A stretch of DNA of 64,000 bases, taken from the NCBI GenBank assembly GCA_023150935.1, contig JAKLJW010000025.1:1-64000 (forward strand), in the 5' to 3' direction. Made by a program: the position numbers and the translations under genes. The notes below the pieces were generated by a model, which saw only the letters and a program-made list of their open reading frames with translations, made no database searches and had not been told where the DNA came from. Below, in pieces: positions 1-9,150 of this stretch (positions are counted from its first letter, which is position 1; each line of letters starts with the position of its first letter). Origin of the DNA: Candidatus Binatia bacterium (GTDB lineage Bacteria; Desulfobacterota; Binatia; HRBIN30).

Positions 1-350
1 CGTGGTCCAACTTCACCGCCGCGGGTCCTCAGTCCGTGTACGAGTACGTGTACCGCTTCGCTGAGTACGTGTACGGAACTCACGCCGAACGCCCGGAACT
101 CGCGCGCGGCCTGTTCGAACTATGCCCACACCGGAGATTCCATCACTGCATCCATCGCCATCGCTCGTCACCTCGGCCGATATCCTACGTAGCCTGATGG
201 CACACGCAACGATGCCGTCGGCCTGATTCGTCGGGCTGCGGGGACGTAGAAACCATGCGGACAATTCGCCGGCGAGAAGGATGGAGGCGAGGGGAGTTGC
301 GGGCCCCATGCCCTCACGCCCCCAGGCCCCCGGGGCCCTCACGCCCGTCC
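1..350. other. Intergenic stretch at window edge, no gene seen
   Basis: No reading frame here looks like a protein: the long minus-strand frame crossing it is rich in Arg/Pro/Ala and runs through the real gene that follows. Around positions 38-76 a short GAGTACGTGTAC-type motif occurs twice. Positions 300-350 form a C-rich low-complexity tract resembling the one just upstream of the next gene (1350-1395). Any gene to the left lies outside the window. Confidence 0.5.
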
Positions 351-1349
351 TCAAACAAACGGTCGCCGATCCAACACCAGACGCAACGGGCGTTCCGTAC
401 GGAGCATCCCCGGCAGGGCTTGCTGCAACTCGGCCAGCGCACACACCGCACCGAAGAGCTGATGCAGATCGTTCAGGCCGTCGTCGGCGAGCGCATCGAG
501 GCTGCACAGATAGTCCACGTACCGACGCGCGAACCGGCTCAACGCCGACCGCGCATCCGCGAACCGATGCCCGGACTGACGCAGTGCCCGGTGCAGGCAA
601 TACACCCAGTCGATCTCCGCAAAGCCCACCGTACAGCCCAGCGGCGCGAACAACCCCTCAGCCTCGATGCGCAGACACGTGTCCACCATCGCGGCGGGAT
701 AACGCAACGGCCGGCGCGCGTACTCGTGATTGAACAAGTAGTGGAACGAACCGGCCAGATGGTGAAACAGCATCGCAGCCCCGCCGGCATCGATACACCC
801 GCGCCGCCACAATCCCGTCGCCGGGTCGGCCGCCTCCCACAACCAGGCGAAGTAAGCGTCCTCCCAGCCCGGCTCCGGTTCGCCGGCCAAACGCAGCGCC
901 GCATACGCCCCGGCACCCTTGTGCGATTCGCCCCACGGGTTCCAGGTCCAGTCGAGTTCGTCGAGTAAGCCCCTTATTCCCTCGCAGGTCGCCAACGCAG
1001 CAAGTGCGCGCAGCGGATGCACCGGCAGCGCCTCGAACAGCTCGAGCGCCGCGACGCAATGCGCCGTCGTGTGCAGGGGATCGTGCGTCGTCTCCCGGAA
1101 CAGACCGCCGGTGGCATCCTGACGCGCCTGCAGTACCCGCACCCACGCGGGCCGGTCGCCGACTTCGGGAAATCCACCGATGGTGTAGAGCACGTTCGCC
1201 GCATCGGCGCAGCCGTACTCGTTGATCCCAAGCTGACGCGAACCGCTCTCGTCCTGCCACAGCCAGCGCGCGTATGCACCCGTGTCGCCCACGGCGTGCG
1301 CCGCAACAATGGCCTCCACCCGGGAGATCAGGTCTGCGAGGGCGAACAT
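351..1349 (-). CDS. Hypothetical protein, possible alpha-alpha toroid (prenyltransferase-like) fold
   Basis: A 332-residue soluble protein with no signal peptide or membrane segment. It is helix-rich, with recurring aromatic and Gly-rich turns, for example DATGGLFRETTHDP followed by TTAHCVAALELFEALP (about residues 77-110). That rhythm resembles the QW-like repeats of squalene cyclase and prenyltransferase toroids. I do not see the DXDD or DDXD active-site motifs, so a cyclase activity is not claimed. The ATG at 1349 gives a natural hydrophobic N-terminus (MFALADLISRVEAIV). The secreted ELWxxDGT protein starts far upstream on the same strand, and the gap between the two genes is 50 bases, so they may share a transcript. 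The fold suggestion is inference; the reading frame itself is convincing. Confidence 0.7.
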   Translation of the reverse strand: MFALADLISRVEAIVAAHAVGDTGAYARWLWQDESGSRQLGINEYGCADAANVLYTIGGFPEVGDRPAWVRVLQARQDATGGLFRETTHDPLHTTAHCVAALELFEALPVHPLRALAALATCEGIRGLLDELDWTWNPWGESHKGAGAYAALRLAGEPEPGWEDAYFAWLWEAADPATGLWRRGCIDAGGAAMLFHHLAGSFHYLFNHEYARRPLRYPAAMVDTCLRIEAEGLFAPLGCTVGFAEIDWVYCLHRALRQSGHRFADARSALSRFARRYVDYLCSLDALADDGLNDLHQLFGAVCALAELQQALPGMLRTERPLRLVLDRRPFV

Positions 1350-1399
1350 GAGTGGGGGCTTGGGGGCCTCACGCCCTCATGCCCCCCGGCCCCCCACGC

Positions 1400-3664
1400 C
1401 TACGGCTTGCACAACAGCTTGTTGCCGCTGCGGTTGAAGGAGCAGTTCCCGGGGACGAATGCCGTTTCGCCGCATTCGCCCGCCGCCGCCGCCGCCTGGC
1501 CGCCGAGCACCACGATCGCCGTCACCGGCTCGTCCCCGGAGACCACCGGGTAGGCTCCGTTCTTTCCCTTCACCAGCAGCTTCACCTGCCGCGGCGCCCT
1601 GGCGCCCCGATCCCGGACTACCACCTTGACGATGCCGTTGCCGGGCGCGCCCGTCCTGTCCTGGAATGTCCACTTCGTGCCACGGCCGTTACGCGTCCAG
1701 CCCCGTGTCCCCTGCCCCGCGTACACCCCGCCCGGCAGCGTCACGTCGATCCGGGGCACCCCGGTTGCCGTCACGACCATCACCCGCGCCCCGTCGGTTT
1801 GCGGGTCGAGCGCCGCGAAGCTCGTCGACGCCGGCAGAACGAACTCGCCGCCGACGCTGACGCTATCATTGCCCGGCGTCGGGTCGGGGTCGATTCTGCC
1901 CACGGTCACCTTCGGCCTGATCGTCAGGTTGCGACCGCCGCCGACGTTGGTGCACGGATCGATGGCATCGCACAGCGTGTCGCCATCGCTGTCGGGCACC
2001 CCGCCGTCCGGCGGGCACGACGGGCTCGACCCGTCGCACGCTTCCGCCACATCGCACGGGCCCACCGCCGCCCGGCACTCGACCCCGGCGTGGCCGCCCG
2101 GATGCGTGCACGCCCCGGCGCCGTCGCACTCGTCCAGCGAACACGGGCTCGAGTCCGCCGTACACGGCGTCCCGGCGCTCACCGCGCACGTGTCCGCGTT
2201 CTCGTTGCAGACGTCGTCGCATTCAGGGCCCGCCGTGCACGGGTCGCCCGCATGGACTCCGCACGTGCCGCCCGCGCAGGTGTCGGCGCCGTTGCAGAAT
2301 GCTCCGTCGTCGCACGGCGCCACGTTGGTCACGACGTAGCACCCGCTCAGACGGTCGCAGAAGTCGTTGGTGCAAGGATTTCCGTCGCTGCAACTGTCGA
2401 GTGCGCCGCAGGCGCCGCCGCCGCACGTCGAGCCGCTCGTGCACACGTTACCGTCGTCGCATGCTGTCCCGTCCGCGGCGGCCGCCTGACACGTCGCCGC
2501 ACAGCAGTCGCCGCCGTCGACATTGCCGTCATCGCAGATCTCCCCGGGCTGCACGTAGCCGTCGCCGCACAGCGCGGGCATGCAGGCGTTGGTGCAGCCG
2601 TCGGCGTTGCTGGTGTTACCGTCGTCGCAGGCTTCGACCAGCGCTTCGAGCGTGCCGTCGCCGCAAACGCTGACCGTGCAATCGTTCTTACAGGCGTCGT
2701 TATTGTTCGTGTTGCCGTCGTCGCACTGTTCCGCGCCGCCGGCGTAACCATTCCCGCAGGCGCTGGGTGTGCAGGCGTTGTCGCAGCCGTCGCCGTTGAC
2801 GAAGTTGCCGTCGTCGCAGGCTTCGCCGGGGTCGACGGTGCCATCGCCGCAGGACGCGATGTCGGCCACCTTCCACAGCTCGGTACCGTACGCGTCGTCG
2901 GTAGCGCTGAAGAGCACCGCCGAGCCAAGCGCGGTCAGGGACCTTGGCCAGGACGACATCGCGCCCGGTCTCACGTCCGCAACCTGCACCGTCCCCGCCG
3001 CCGTCCCGTCGCTCTTCCACAGCTCGTACCCGCTGCTCCCGTCGTTCGCCCGGAAAAACAGCGTGCCGTTCACGTTCGTCAGGTAGTCGGGATACGAGTA
3101 CCCGCTGCCCGGGACGATGTCCTTCACCAGGACCGTCCCCGCCGCCGTCCCGTCGCTCTTCCACACCTCGTACCCGCTGCTCCCGTCGTCCGCCCGAAAG
3201 AACAGCGTGCCGCTCACGTTCGTCAGGTACGCGGGAGACGAGGAACCGCTGCCCGGGTTGATGTCCTTCACCTGCACCGTCCCCGCCGCCGTCCCGTCGC
3301 TCCTCCACAGCTCGGACCCGCTGATCCCGTCGTCCGCCCGGAAAAACAGCGTGCCGTTCACGTTCGTCAGGGACTCCGGAAACGAGCTCCCGCTCCAAGG
3401 GTTGATGTCCTTCACCAGCACTGTCCCCGCCGCCGTCCCGTCCGTGCGCCAGAGCTCTGTTCCAGTGGCCGGAGAGGACGCCACAAAGAAAGTGACCGGC
3501 CCGACCGGCGTTATTGACGCCGGGTTCGAGCCGCCCGAAATAACTGAACTGTCGATGTCTTTCACCAACTCCGCGGGCGCCTGCGCCCGGGCTGCCTGTA
3601 CGCCCACGACGGCGGCGACCCCCACCATGACCGACGAGGTCAGCACAGACCACAGCCGCCGCAT
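1400..3664 (-). CDS. Secreted ELWxxDGT-repeat and DUF4215 Cys-rich repeat protein
   Basis: A 754-residue exported protein. I start it at the ATG at 3664 because MRRLWSVLTSSVMVG through AARAQA is a clean signal peptide; the frame upstream has no such feature. Residues of about 50-260 carry four or five copies of an ELWRTDGTAAGT/VKDI unit of about 45-48 residues (ELWxxDGT or hyalin-like repeat, predicted beta-propeller or beta-solenoid blades). Next come about four CGDG...CDDGN...C repeats (DUF4215 or Myxococcus Cys-rich type) and further Cys-rich segments, ending in a beta-rich domain of about 170 residues. Such proteins are known as surface or secreted proteins with disulfide-stabilised modules. 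The substrate is unknown. No sorting motif is evident at the C-terminus (GNKLLCKP). Confidence 0.85.
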   Translation of the reverse strand: MRRLWSVLTSSVMVGVAAVVGVQAARAQAPAELVKDIDSSVISGGSNPASITPVGPVTFFVASSPATGTELWRTDGTAAGTVLVKDINPWSGSSFPESLTNVNGTLFFRADDGISGSELWRSDGTAAGTVQVKDINPGSGSSSPAYLTNVSGTLFFRADDGSSGYEVWKSDGTAAGTVLVKDIVPGSGYSYPDYLTNVNGTLFFRANDGSSGYELWKSDGTAAGTVQVADVRPGAMSSWPRSLTALGSAVLFSATDDAYGTELWKVADIASCGDGTVDPGEACDDGNFVNGDGCDNACTPSACGNGYAGGAEQCDDGNTNNNDACKNDCTVSVCGDGTLEALVEACDDGNTSNADGCTNACMPALCGDGYVQPGEICDDGNVDGGDCCAATCQAAAADGTACDDGNVCTSGSTCGGGACGALDSCSDGNPCTNDFCDRLSGCYVVTNVAPCDDGAFCNGADTCAGGTCGVHAGDPCTAGPECDDVCNENADTCAVSAGTPCTADSSPCSLDECDGAGACTHPGGHAGVECRAAVGPCDVAEACDGSSPSCPPDGGVPDSDGDTLCDAIDPCTNVGGGRNLTIRPKVTVGRIDPDPTPGNDSVSVGGEFVLPASTSFAALDPQTDGARVMVVTATGVPRIDVTLPGGVYAGQGTRGWTRNGRGTKWTFQDRTGAPGNGIVKVVVRDRGARAPRQVKLLVKGKNGAYPVVSGDEPVTAIVVLGGQAAAAAGECGETAFVPGNCSFNRSGNKLLCKP

Positions 3665-4163
3665 CGGCCCGGCCAACGCCATCCCCCCGGGGCCTTGCGG
3701 CCCTGCCGCCTCTGACCACATCCGTGCCGCCACACCCACACCCGCCCGCCTTCCGAGCCGAACCGCTCGTGTCACGATGGGCCCCCCTTTTCGTTATCGT
3801 CTTCTCGTCATCGGGCGTGACCCAGGTTCCGCACCGCCTCGTCGAACTGCCATATTCCAGGTCGACCTACAGTTCTGCGCGGCGGCTTCCGAGGGCGCAT
3901 CGCCCGCGACCTCCCCCGTGCCGTCACTGCCGTCCTCGCCCCTGTCAGACAAGAACTCGATCATGCCCGCTGCCGTATGTTATCCCCCGCCACCCGTCAA
4001 CAGCGCAGATACGGGACAACGACGGTGGGTTGCTGCGCGCAGGCACGGGGGCCTGCCGCTACGACGACGGCGGACGGCATTGCGCGGGCAGGCACGGGGG
4101 CTCAGCACCTCGCGCCCTCGGCACCTCAGGACCCCAGGACCTCAAGACCCCAGGACTCCCTTT
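3665..4163. other. Intergenic region with GCAGGC hairpin and low-complexity GC tracts
   Basis: 499 bases between two minus-strand genes with no convincing gene. It holds a short hairpin at 4039-4056 (GCAGGC, six-base loop, GCCTGC). A degenerate second copy follows near 4086, and the same core recurs in tandem at 30435-30497. Next to the stop of the downstream lipoprotein gene lies a run of GACCCCAGGAC-like words (about 4120-4150). The promoter of the ELWxxDGT protein should be inside, but no good -35/-10 pair was found. Confidence 0.5.
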
Positions 4164-6353
4164 TCACCGTCCATACACCTCACGCACCGTGCGCTCGAAG
4201 TCGAGCACGACACCAACCTCGCCGGCTTCGATGCGCATCGTGCGGGTGTTGAAGGGCGTCTGCGACCAGGGATTGTCGAAACGCGGGTATCCACTCAGCG
4301 GCTGTTCGACGCCGCGGACAACGAACGGCGCCTCCCATCCGAAGGCAATCCGTCCCTGACTGGGCGAGTCGTACTCGACGTCGTATCCCGGCGACACGCC
4401 GGCCTGCACCGGACCGCGCGACGTCACCACCACGCGACTGGCGACAATCGCCGAACGGAACGCCTCGAAACCGCCCCATTGCACCTTCCGGCCACACTCC
4501 ACGATCCACACCGTATCCGCACCGCCGTCGGCGCGCATGTCGAACGGCTTCACCATACCGTTGGTCGCATACACCGCCGGATCGTACACCATGAACGTCG
4601 CCGGCCGGTGCGAGTAAAGCGCGAGGTAGCCGTCGCGAAACCGGCCGAAGGTCCACGGCCCCTCCTGCACTACTTCCTCGAAGTGATCCTGCGGGAAATA
4701 GGCGTGCGTGTACGGCTCGTAACGGAAATACGTGAACGGCTCTGGATTTCGCGGCCTGTACTGCGGCGCATAGATGTGCACCGCCACGTTCTCGTACTGC
4801 GCCGAACGCGGCATGCTCGCCTCGCCGTTCCAGTATCCGCCGTCCTCGGAATCGTCGAGCCAATCGGTCGAGCGCGCCAACGGCCGGAACGGGTGGTTGG
4901 TAAAGGCTATCGCATTGGCATCGAAGGTCGCCTGCCACGAGTGATACTGCGCGCCGAAACGGCCCTTCCGGTAGTCGATCGCACTGGACAGGATGTAATC
5001 CGGCGTGCGGTACGTATACGTGTTGACTTCCTTCAGCAGCGCGAAGCTCAGGAAAGCGCCATAACGCAGCGCCAGGCCCTGCGCGAACTCGATATCCCCC
5101 GCAAGGTCCCGGAAGCCGATGAACGGCGCGAAGTTCGTCGTCTCCCAGAGGTTGTATTGCTCCATCGTTTGAACCGTGAGCGGCACCACCGGCCAGGTCG
5201 TGATCGCTCCGATACTCCACCACACCGACAAATCCTCGGGATCCGTGAAGGAGAATTCGTACGGTGCCCGCGGCGTCCGGTCGTAAGGGCCGTCTTCCTG
5301 AATGTCGATGCTCATCCTTTCCCGATCGACGAAAGACTGCGGGCTACGCGCGACGCGCAGAATCGCCTCCGGCACCCGATACCGCCGTGCGCGCGCCAGC
5401 AGCACGGCATCCGCGTGGGAGATCGACTGATACGGGTACTCGGTCGTATCGAACAACATCTTCGTGGCGCCCCACGTGTCCTCCGTGAGCGAGGTCATCT
5501 TGTCCTTCTTGTACGACCGCCCGTGGGTCACCCCGAAGGCCGCGCGTTGCGTGTGCAGCGCCAGGTCGAACAGGAGCACATCGAGCACCATGGCCGCTCG
5601 CGTCGCGATCGCCGGGTCCTGGGCATACTCGGCCAACGTCAGCAGGGGGGTGAGGTCTTTCTGGTAGTACACGTTCGAATGCCACTCGCTGAACCCGAAC
5701 CGCGCGCGGATGTCGAACCAGCGCAGGAGCTTGCCGCGCGCGTGAGCGAGGTGCTCGCGACCGCTCTTACCGTCGGACGAGAACACCCGGTCCGGGTATG
5801 TCTGGCCCATGAGATACTCGATGGCGTGGTAAAGGATCTCGTGGTTTTCGGTCCAGTAGTACGAGTTGTCGAGCATCCCCGCCGGCGTCGGCTCGGTGTA
5901 CCAGAACTTGAACGCCACCAGCGCCGCCTCGACCTTGTCGACGAGCGCCCGCGGCAGGGCCGGGTGCTCGCGGTACCCGAGCAACAGGTTCAGCAGGTAC
6001 GTCGCATCGAAGTCGCGCGTATCTTCGAGCGCCGCCATCTTGGCGAACTGCCGATCCCAGGCATCGACGGGGATTGCGTCGCGCGGCGCCGTGTAGGGCG
6101 GATCGAGACGCTCCCGCTCCAGGTGCGCGATCACGTTCAGGGGGTTGCCGGCCGCAAAGGACGCGGTCGCGAAGCGCAAGTAATCGATACTGCGCGCCCG
6201 CATGTAAGCCGGATCGACGTATCCGTCGACAGTCGCGGTCGACGCCCCGGGCGGACTCACGCCGTCGTTGTCTCCGCACGCGGCGACAAACGCAAGCAGC
6301 ACGAGGATGCCCCACAATCGCGGGTTCCGGAACTCAACTCGAAATCGCACCAT
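4164..6353 (-). CDS. Large predicted lipoprotein of unknown function
   Basis: A 729-residue protein with a lipoprotein signal: a hydrophobic stretch ending LVLLAFVAAC, so the mature protein would begin at Cys26 followed by GDNDGVSPP. The same post-lipobox sequence style appears in two other lipoproteins of this window (13569 and 59044). The body is rich in Trp, Tyr and His, with segments such as YYWTENHEILYHAIEYLMG (about residues 160-180). This recalls helical alpha/alpha-barrel enzymes acting on polysaccharides or glycans, followed by a beta-rich C-terminal half. I cannot assign a family or catalytic residues. The gene lies 99 bases downstream of the aldolase gene, so it could be the last gene of that operon. 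Envelope location is well supported; function is not. Confidence 0.8.
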   Translation of the reverse strand: MVRFRVEFRNPRLWGILVLLAFVAACGDNDGVSPPGASTATVDGYVDPAYMRARSIDYLRFATASFAAGNPLNVIAHLERERLDPPYTAPRDAIPVDAWDRQFAKMAALEDTRDFDATYLLNLLLGYREHPALPRALVDKVEAALVAFKFWYTEPTPAGMLDNSYYWTENHEILYHAIEYLMGQTYPDRVFSSDGKSGREHLAHARGKLLRWFDIRARFGFSEWHSNVYYQKDLTPLLTLAEYAQDPAIATRAAMVLDVLLFDLALHTQRAAFGVTHGRSYKKDKMTSLTEDTWGATKMLFDTTEYPYQSISHADAVLLARARRYRVPEAILRVARSPQSFVDRERMSIDIQEDGPYDRTPRAPYEFSFTDPEDLSVWWSIGAITTWPVVPLTVQTMEQYNLWETTNFAPFIGFRDLAGDIEFAQGLALRYGAFLSFALLKEVNTYTYRTPDYILSSAIDYRKGRFGAQYHSWQATFDANAIAFTNHPFRPLARSTDWLDDSEDGGYWNGEASMPRSAQYENVAVHIYAPQYRPRNPEPFTYFRYEPYTHAYFPQDHFEEVVQEGPWTFGRFRDGYLALYSHRPATFMVYDPAVYATNGMVKPFDMRADGGADTVWIVECGRKVQWGGFEAFRSAIVASRVVVTSRGPVQAGVSPGYDVEYDSPSQGRIAFGWEAPFVVRGVEQPLSGYPRFDNPWSQTPFNTRTMRIEAGEVGVVLDFERTVREVYGR

Positions 6354-6452
6354 GACGAAGGCAGCCTATATTGCCGCGCCGCCGAAGTCCCGCCCATTTT
6401 CGCGCTCCGCCCGCGGGATTCCCTCGCCCCCCCGGGGCGCTCCTCGCCTCCC

Positions 6453-7457
6453 TCAACCCGCCACAAACGGGCGCACGCGTTCGGCATAAACTCGTTCGGG
6501 ATCGTCGATCAGGCCGAGCCGCGTTGCGCAGTCGAACAGCAGGATGCGGTCGCTCTGGGGCCGCCGCGGCGCGCGGGGATGGATGGCATCGCACTCGAGG
6601 GCGCCGGCGATGTGGAGAAACTGCGCCGCGGCGTGCTTGTACGCCGGCACGGGAGCGCGGAAGCCGACGTTGCCGAGGTGCTGCAAGGCATCGTTGAGCC
6701 CAAGGAACGCGACATCGCCAGCGGCGAGGGCACGATCGCGCGCCGCAAACGCGTCCGGGGCAAAGGTCGACAGCCCGAGCAGGTAGTCGCTGCCGTAAGC
6801 GACCAGATCGATGGCAAGGTCGTTGCCCGTGTAAATGCGGAAGTCGGGACGCAGCCGGTCGCGCGCCGCCAGCCGCCGCAGCTCCGTGGCACGGTCCAGC
6901 GAAGAATGCTTGGCGCCGACGAGCGCGGGTATCTCGATCACGAGGCGAAAGGTTTCTTCGTCCCAGATCTCGCCGTGCGGCGCGAACACCGGACCCAGTT
7001 CGAACGCCACGGCGCGCTCCGTCGGCGCGACAATGGCGCGGTACAGCGCCGCCTTTTCCGGGGCGCCGAGGCCGTGCATGGCGCGGCATTGGACAATGAC
7101 GGGAATCGCCTCGCGCCGCAGGATGGCCGCGATCGCCCGGTGGTAACCCGCCACGGGGTCGCTGCGGTCCGAATCCGTATACGCCCCGGCATAAAACGGC
7201 ACACCCGCACCGAGGACGCGCCGCGTCGTATCCAGAACAGCCTCTCGCTCCGCCTCGGTGAGCAAGTCGCCGAAGCCCGTGTCCATGTTGACGGCAACGT
7301 CCAGACCGGCGGCGCGGGTCCGCACCAGATGCCTTGCGAAGGCCGCCCAGTCGATACTCCCCCCCGGTTCGTACGGCAACAGCACCGCCGAAATACCGTG
7401 CACCCGGCGGGTCGCCAGACGGGAGAAAGCTGCGGAGAGAGCGGTCACCGAATCCAT
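6453..7457 (-). CDS. Dihydrodipicolinate synthase/N-acetylneuraminate lyase family aldolase
   Basis: A 334-residue class I aldolase of the DapA/NAL superfamily, a TIM barrel that forms a Schiff base with a pyruvate-like 2-oxo acid. The catalytic lysine is visible as Lys183 in LVGAKHSSLD. The strand-barrel pattern (VPFYAGAYTDS, VIVQCRAM, FRIYTGND) fits the family. The start is set at ATG 7457 (MDSVTALSAAF); the frame extends upstream but would overlap the preceding gene and adds an unrelated Arg-rich sequence. Housekeeping DapA normally sits with lysine genes. Here it follows an Old Yellow Enzyme, a sugar-isomerase-like protein and a hydroxyacid dehydrogenase, so a catabolic aldolase or dehydratase for a sugar acid or aromatic ring fragment is more likely. 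Substrate unknown. Confidence 0.85.
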   Translation of the reverse strand: MDSVTALSAAFSRLATRRVHGISAVLLPYEPGGSIDWAAFARHLVRTRAAGLDVAVNMDTGFGDLLTEAEREAVLDTTRRVLGAGVPFYAGAYTDSDRSDPVAGYHRAIAAILRREAIPVIVQCRAMHGLGAPEKAALYRAIVAPTERAVAFELGPVFAPHGEIWDEETFRLVIEIPALVGAKHSSLDRATELRRLAARDRLRPDFRIYTGNDLAIDLVAYGSDYLLGLSTFAPDAFAARDRALAAGDVAFLGLNDALQHLGNVGFRAPVPAYKHAAAQFLHIAGALECDAIHPRAPRRPQSDRILLFDCATRLGLIDDPERVYAERVRPFVAG

Positions 7458-7573
7458 CCGAGGATCAGCGGAACGGCTCGCCCTGACTAACCACGAGGCG
7501 TGACCGACACCCGACGCCACCCCTGCAACCGTATTCGTGTCCGTGACCGTACGGATCCATTCGCCGCGGTCCC

Positions 7574-9085
7574 TTATCGCCTTGCCCTGACGTATCCGCG
7601 CAAATTGCCGTAATACGGATCGAGCGGGTAGCAACCCGACACGAAGCCCCGGCGAGGAGCCGAGGTGCAGTCGCTGAACGTGCGGCAAAGGCGCTTACGA
7701 TCCAGCGGCCGGCCGGCGAGCACATCGGCCGGCATTTCCGGGTAAGACAGCACCAGTCGTCCGAGGCCGACAGCGTCGCACCACCCTTCGCGGACGCAAG
7801 CCTGCGCAACGTGCGGTATGAATTCCTGGAGATAAGTCCACCCCGTCGACACGACCGTCATCTCGCGCGCCGCAACCTTGACGCGCCGCGCCGCGTCCAA
7901 CAACCGCGCCACACCGACCAACGGATCCTCCGGCGGCGCGTAGCCGTCGCAAGGCGGAAACAACGCCGGACGCTGCAAGTGCGGGACGTAGTACGGACTG
8001 CCGGCGGTAACGTTGAGCAGACGGATTCCCGCTGCGCGGAGCTGACCGACAACCGCCAGCGGTTCATCCCAATCGATCGTCGTGGGCTGGCGCACATCCA
8101 CGCCGAAGCCGAATGGATACGGGGCCGGATAGTCCACCGGCACACCCGGCCCGAGTCGGCCGCCGGCGCCGACTTCTGCCGGTCGGTGCGGCACGGCGTC
8201 GAAGACCGACAATCGCACCGCAATGCCGATCCGGGGCGCGGCGGTCCGCACCGCGCCGACGATTTCGTGCAGCAACCGTGTCCGCTCTCCCAGCCTCGTT
8301 CCGCCGTAAGCGCCGCTTCGCGTTCGCGCCGCCAGGAACTCGTGCAGCAGGTAACCGTGGCAGTGCTTTATATCGACGAAGTCGAACCCTTCCTCCTGCG
8401 CCAGCCGTGCCGCCGCCGCGAAATCCCCTATCAATATTCCGACCTCGTCATCCGACAACACGGCAGTATCGTCGTGTACACCGACGCGCGCATCGAGCAA
8501 CGGGTGCCGAAACGCGACTCTCGGCGCCGGCATCCCGAGCGGGCCCCGCCCGGGCGCACCGGCGCCATCGCTCAGGTCAGCTTCGGGTCCGGGGCACGCA
8601 ACCCGGACCTGCGGCACCCGCGCCCATCTGCCACTGTGCGTGAGCTGCAATCCGATCACGGGTTCCGGGTGACCGGCCTCCCGTGCGGTGGCCAGCACCA
8701 GCTTCCGCAGCGACCCGATTGCCGATGCCGTGGCCTCGTTGAGCAGTAGTTGGTGCGGATTGGCGCGCCCGTCGGCGCGAACCGCAACCGCCTCGCCGCC
8801 CCAGATCAGGCCCGCGCCGGAGCGTCCGAAGTTGCCCCAACGCCGCCGCGTGAGATCGGACGGCAAGCCGTCCTCGGTGCCGTCCCAACCTTCCATCGGT
8901 TGCACCACGAAACGGTTGGCGGCGCTCGCCGTTCGCCCCGGCAGCGCTACGGCGAGCGGCGCCGCCAGCGGCGAGGCGGGCGCGGACTGCGCGGCGTCGT
9001 CGCACGGCAGGTCGGCACCCAGCGCGGCGCACCGCGCCCGGAACCTGGCGACGGTGCGTAACGCGGCAAGGCGGGGAAACGTCAT
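7574..9085 (-). CDS. Old Yellow Enzyme family NADH:flavin oxidoreductase
   Basis: A 503-residue FMN-dependent TIM-barrel oxidoreductase. Family features include the N-terminal NRFVVQPMEGW segment, LTHSGRWA, the active-site region FVDIKHCHGYLLHEFL and the AYGGTRLGERTRLLHEIV helix. The C-terminus keeps VGLGRLVLSYPEMP and three cysteines (LCRTFSDC and a Cys 12 positions later). Only part of the Cys pattern of 2,4-dienoyl-CoA reductases is present, so an iron-sulfur cluster is doubtful. I choose the ATG at 9085. A TTG at 9154 would overlap the upstream stop codon (TTGA) and add 23 Gly/Arg-rich residues, so it remains possible. Likely role: ene-reduction or demethylation of a catabolic intermediate, with the flanking aldolase and TIM-barrel genes in one transcript. 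Confidence 0.9.
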   Translation of the reverse strand: MTFPRLAALRTVARFRARCAALGADLPCDDAAQSAPASPLAAPLAVALPGRTASAANRFVVQPMEGWDGTEDGLPSDLTRRRWGNFGRSGAGLIWGGEAVAVRADGRANPHQLLLNEATASAIGSLRKLVLATAREAGHPEPVIGLQLTHSGRWARVPQVRVACPGPEADLSDGAGAPGRGPLGMPAPRVAFRHPLLDARVGVHDDTAVLSDDEVGILIGDFAAAARLAQEEGFDFVDIKHCHGYLLHEFLAARTRSGAYGGTRLGERTRLLHEIVGAVRTAAPRIGIAVRLSVFDAVPHRPAEVGAGGRLGPGVPVDYPAPYPFGFGVDVRQPTTIDWDEPLAVVGQLRAAGIRLLNVTAGSPYYVPHLQRPALFPPCDGYAPPEDPLVGVARLLDAARRVKVAAREMTVVSTGWTYLQEFIPHVAQACVREGWCDAVGLGRLVLSYPEMPADVLAGRPLDRKRLCRTFSDCTSAPRRGFVSGCYPLDPYYGNLRGYVRARR

Positions 9086-9150
9086 GACGCCGGCGGCTCG
9101 CCCCCCGGCGCATACTCGACGACCGTGTCCGGCATGCCGCCCCTCCCCGC

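Noticed and set aside
13..600. Minus-strand open frame at the left edge of the window
   Set aside because: Arg/Ser-rich product overlapping the 3' part of the real gene at 351-1349 in another frame.
2850..3480. Regularly spaced repeats that could look like a CRISPR array
   Set aside because: The period of about 140 bases follows the ELWxxDGT coding repeat, and the whole stretch is translated in one frame.
3117..7490. A 1457-codon open frame on the plus strand across three minus-strand genes
   Set aside because: Its peptide is Arg/Pro/His-rich with no domain, and it is antisense to well-supported genes. In GC-rich DNA stop codons are scarce, so such long shadows are expected.
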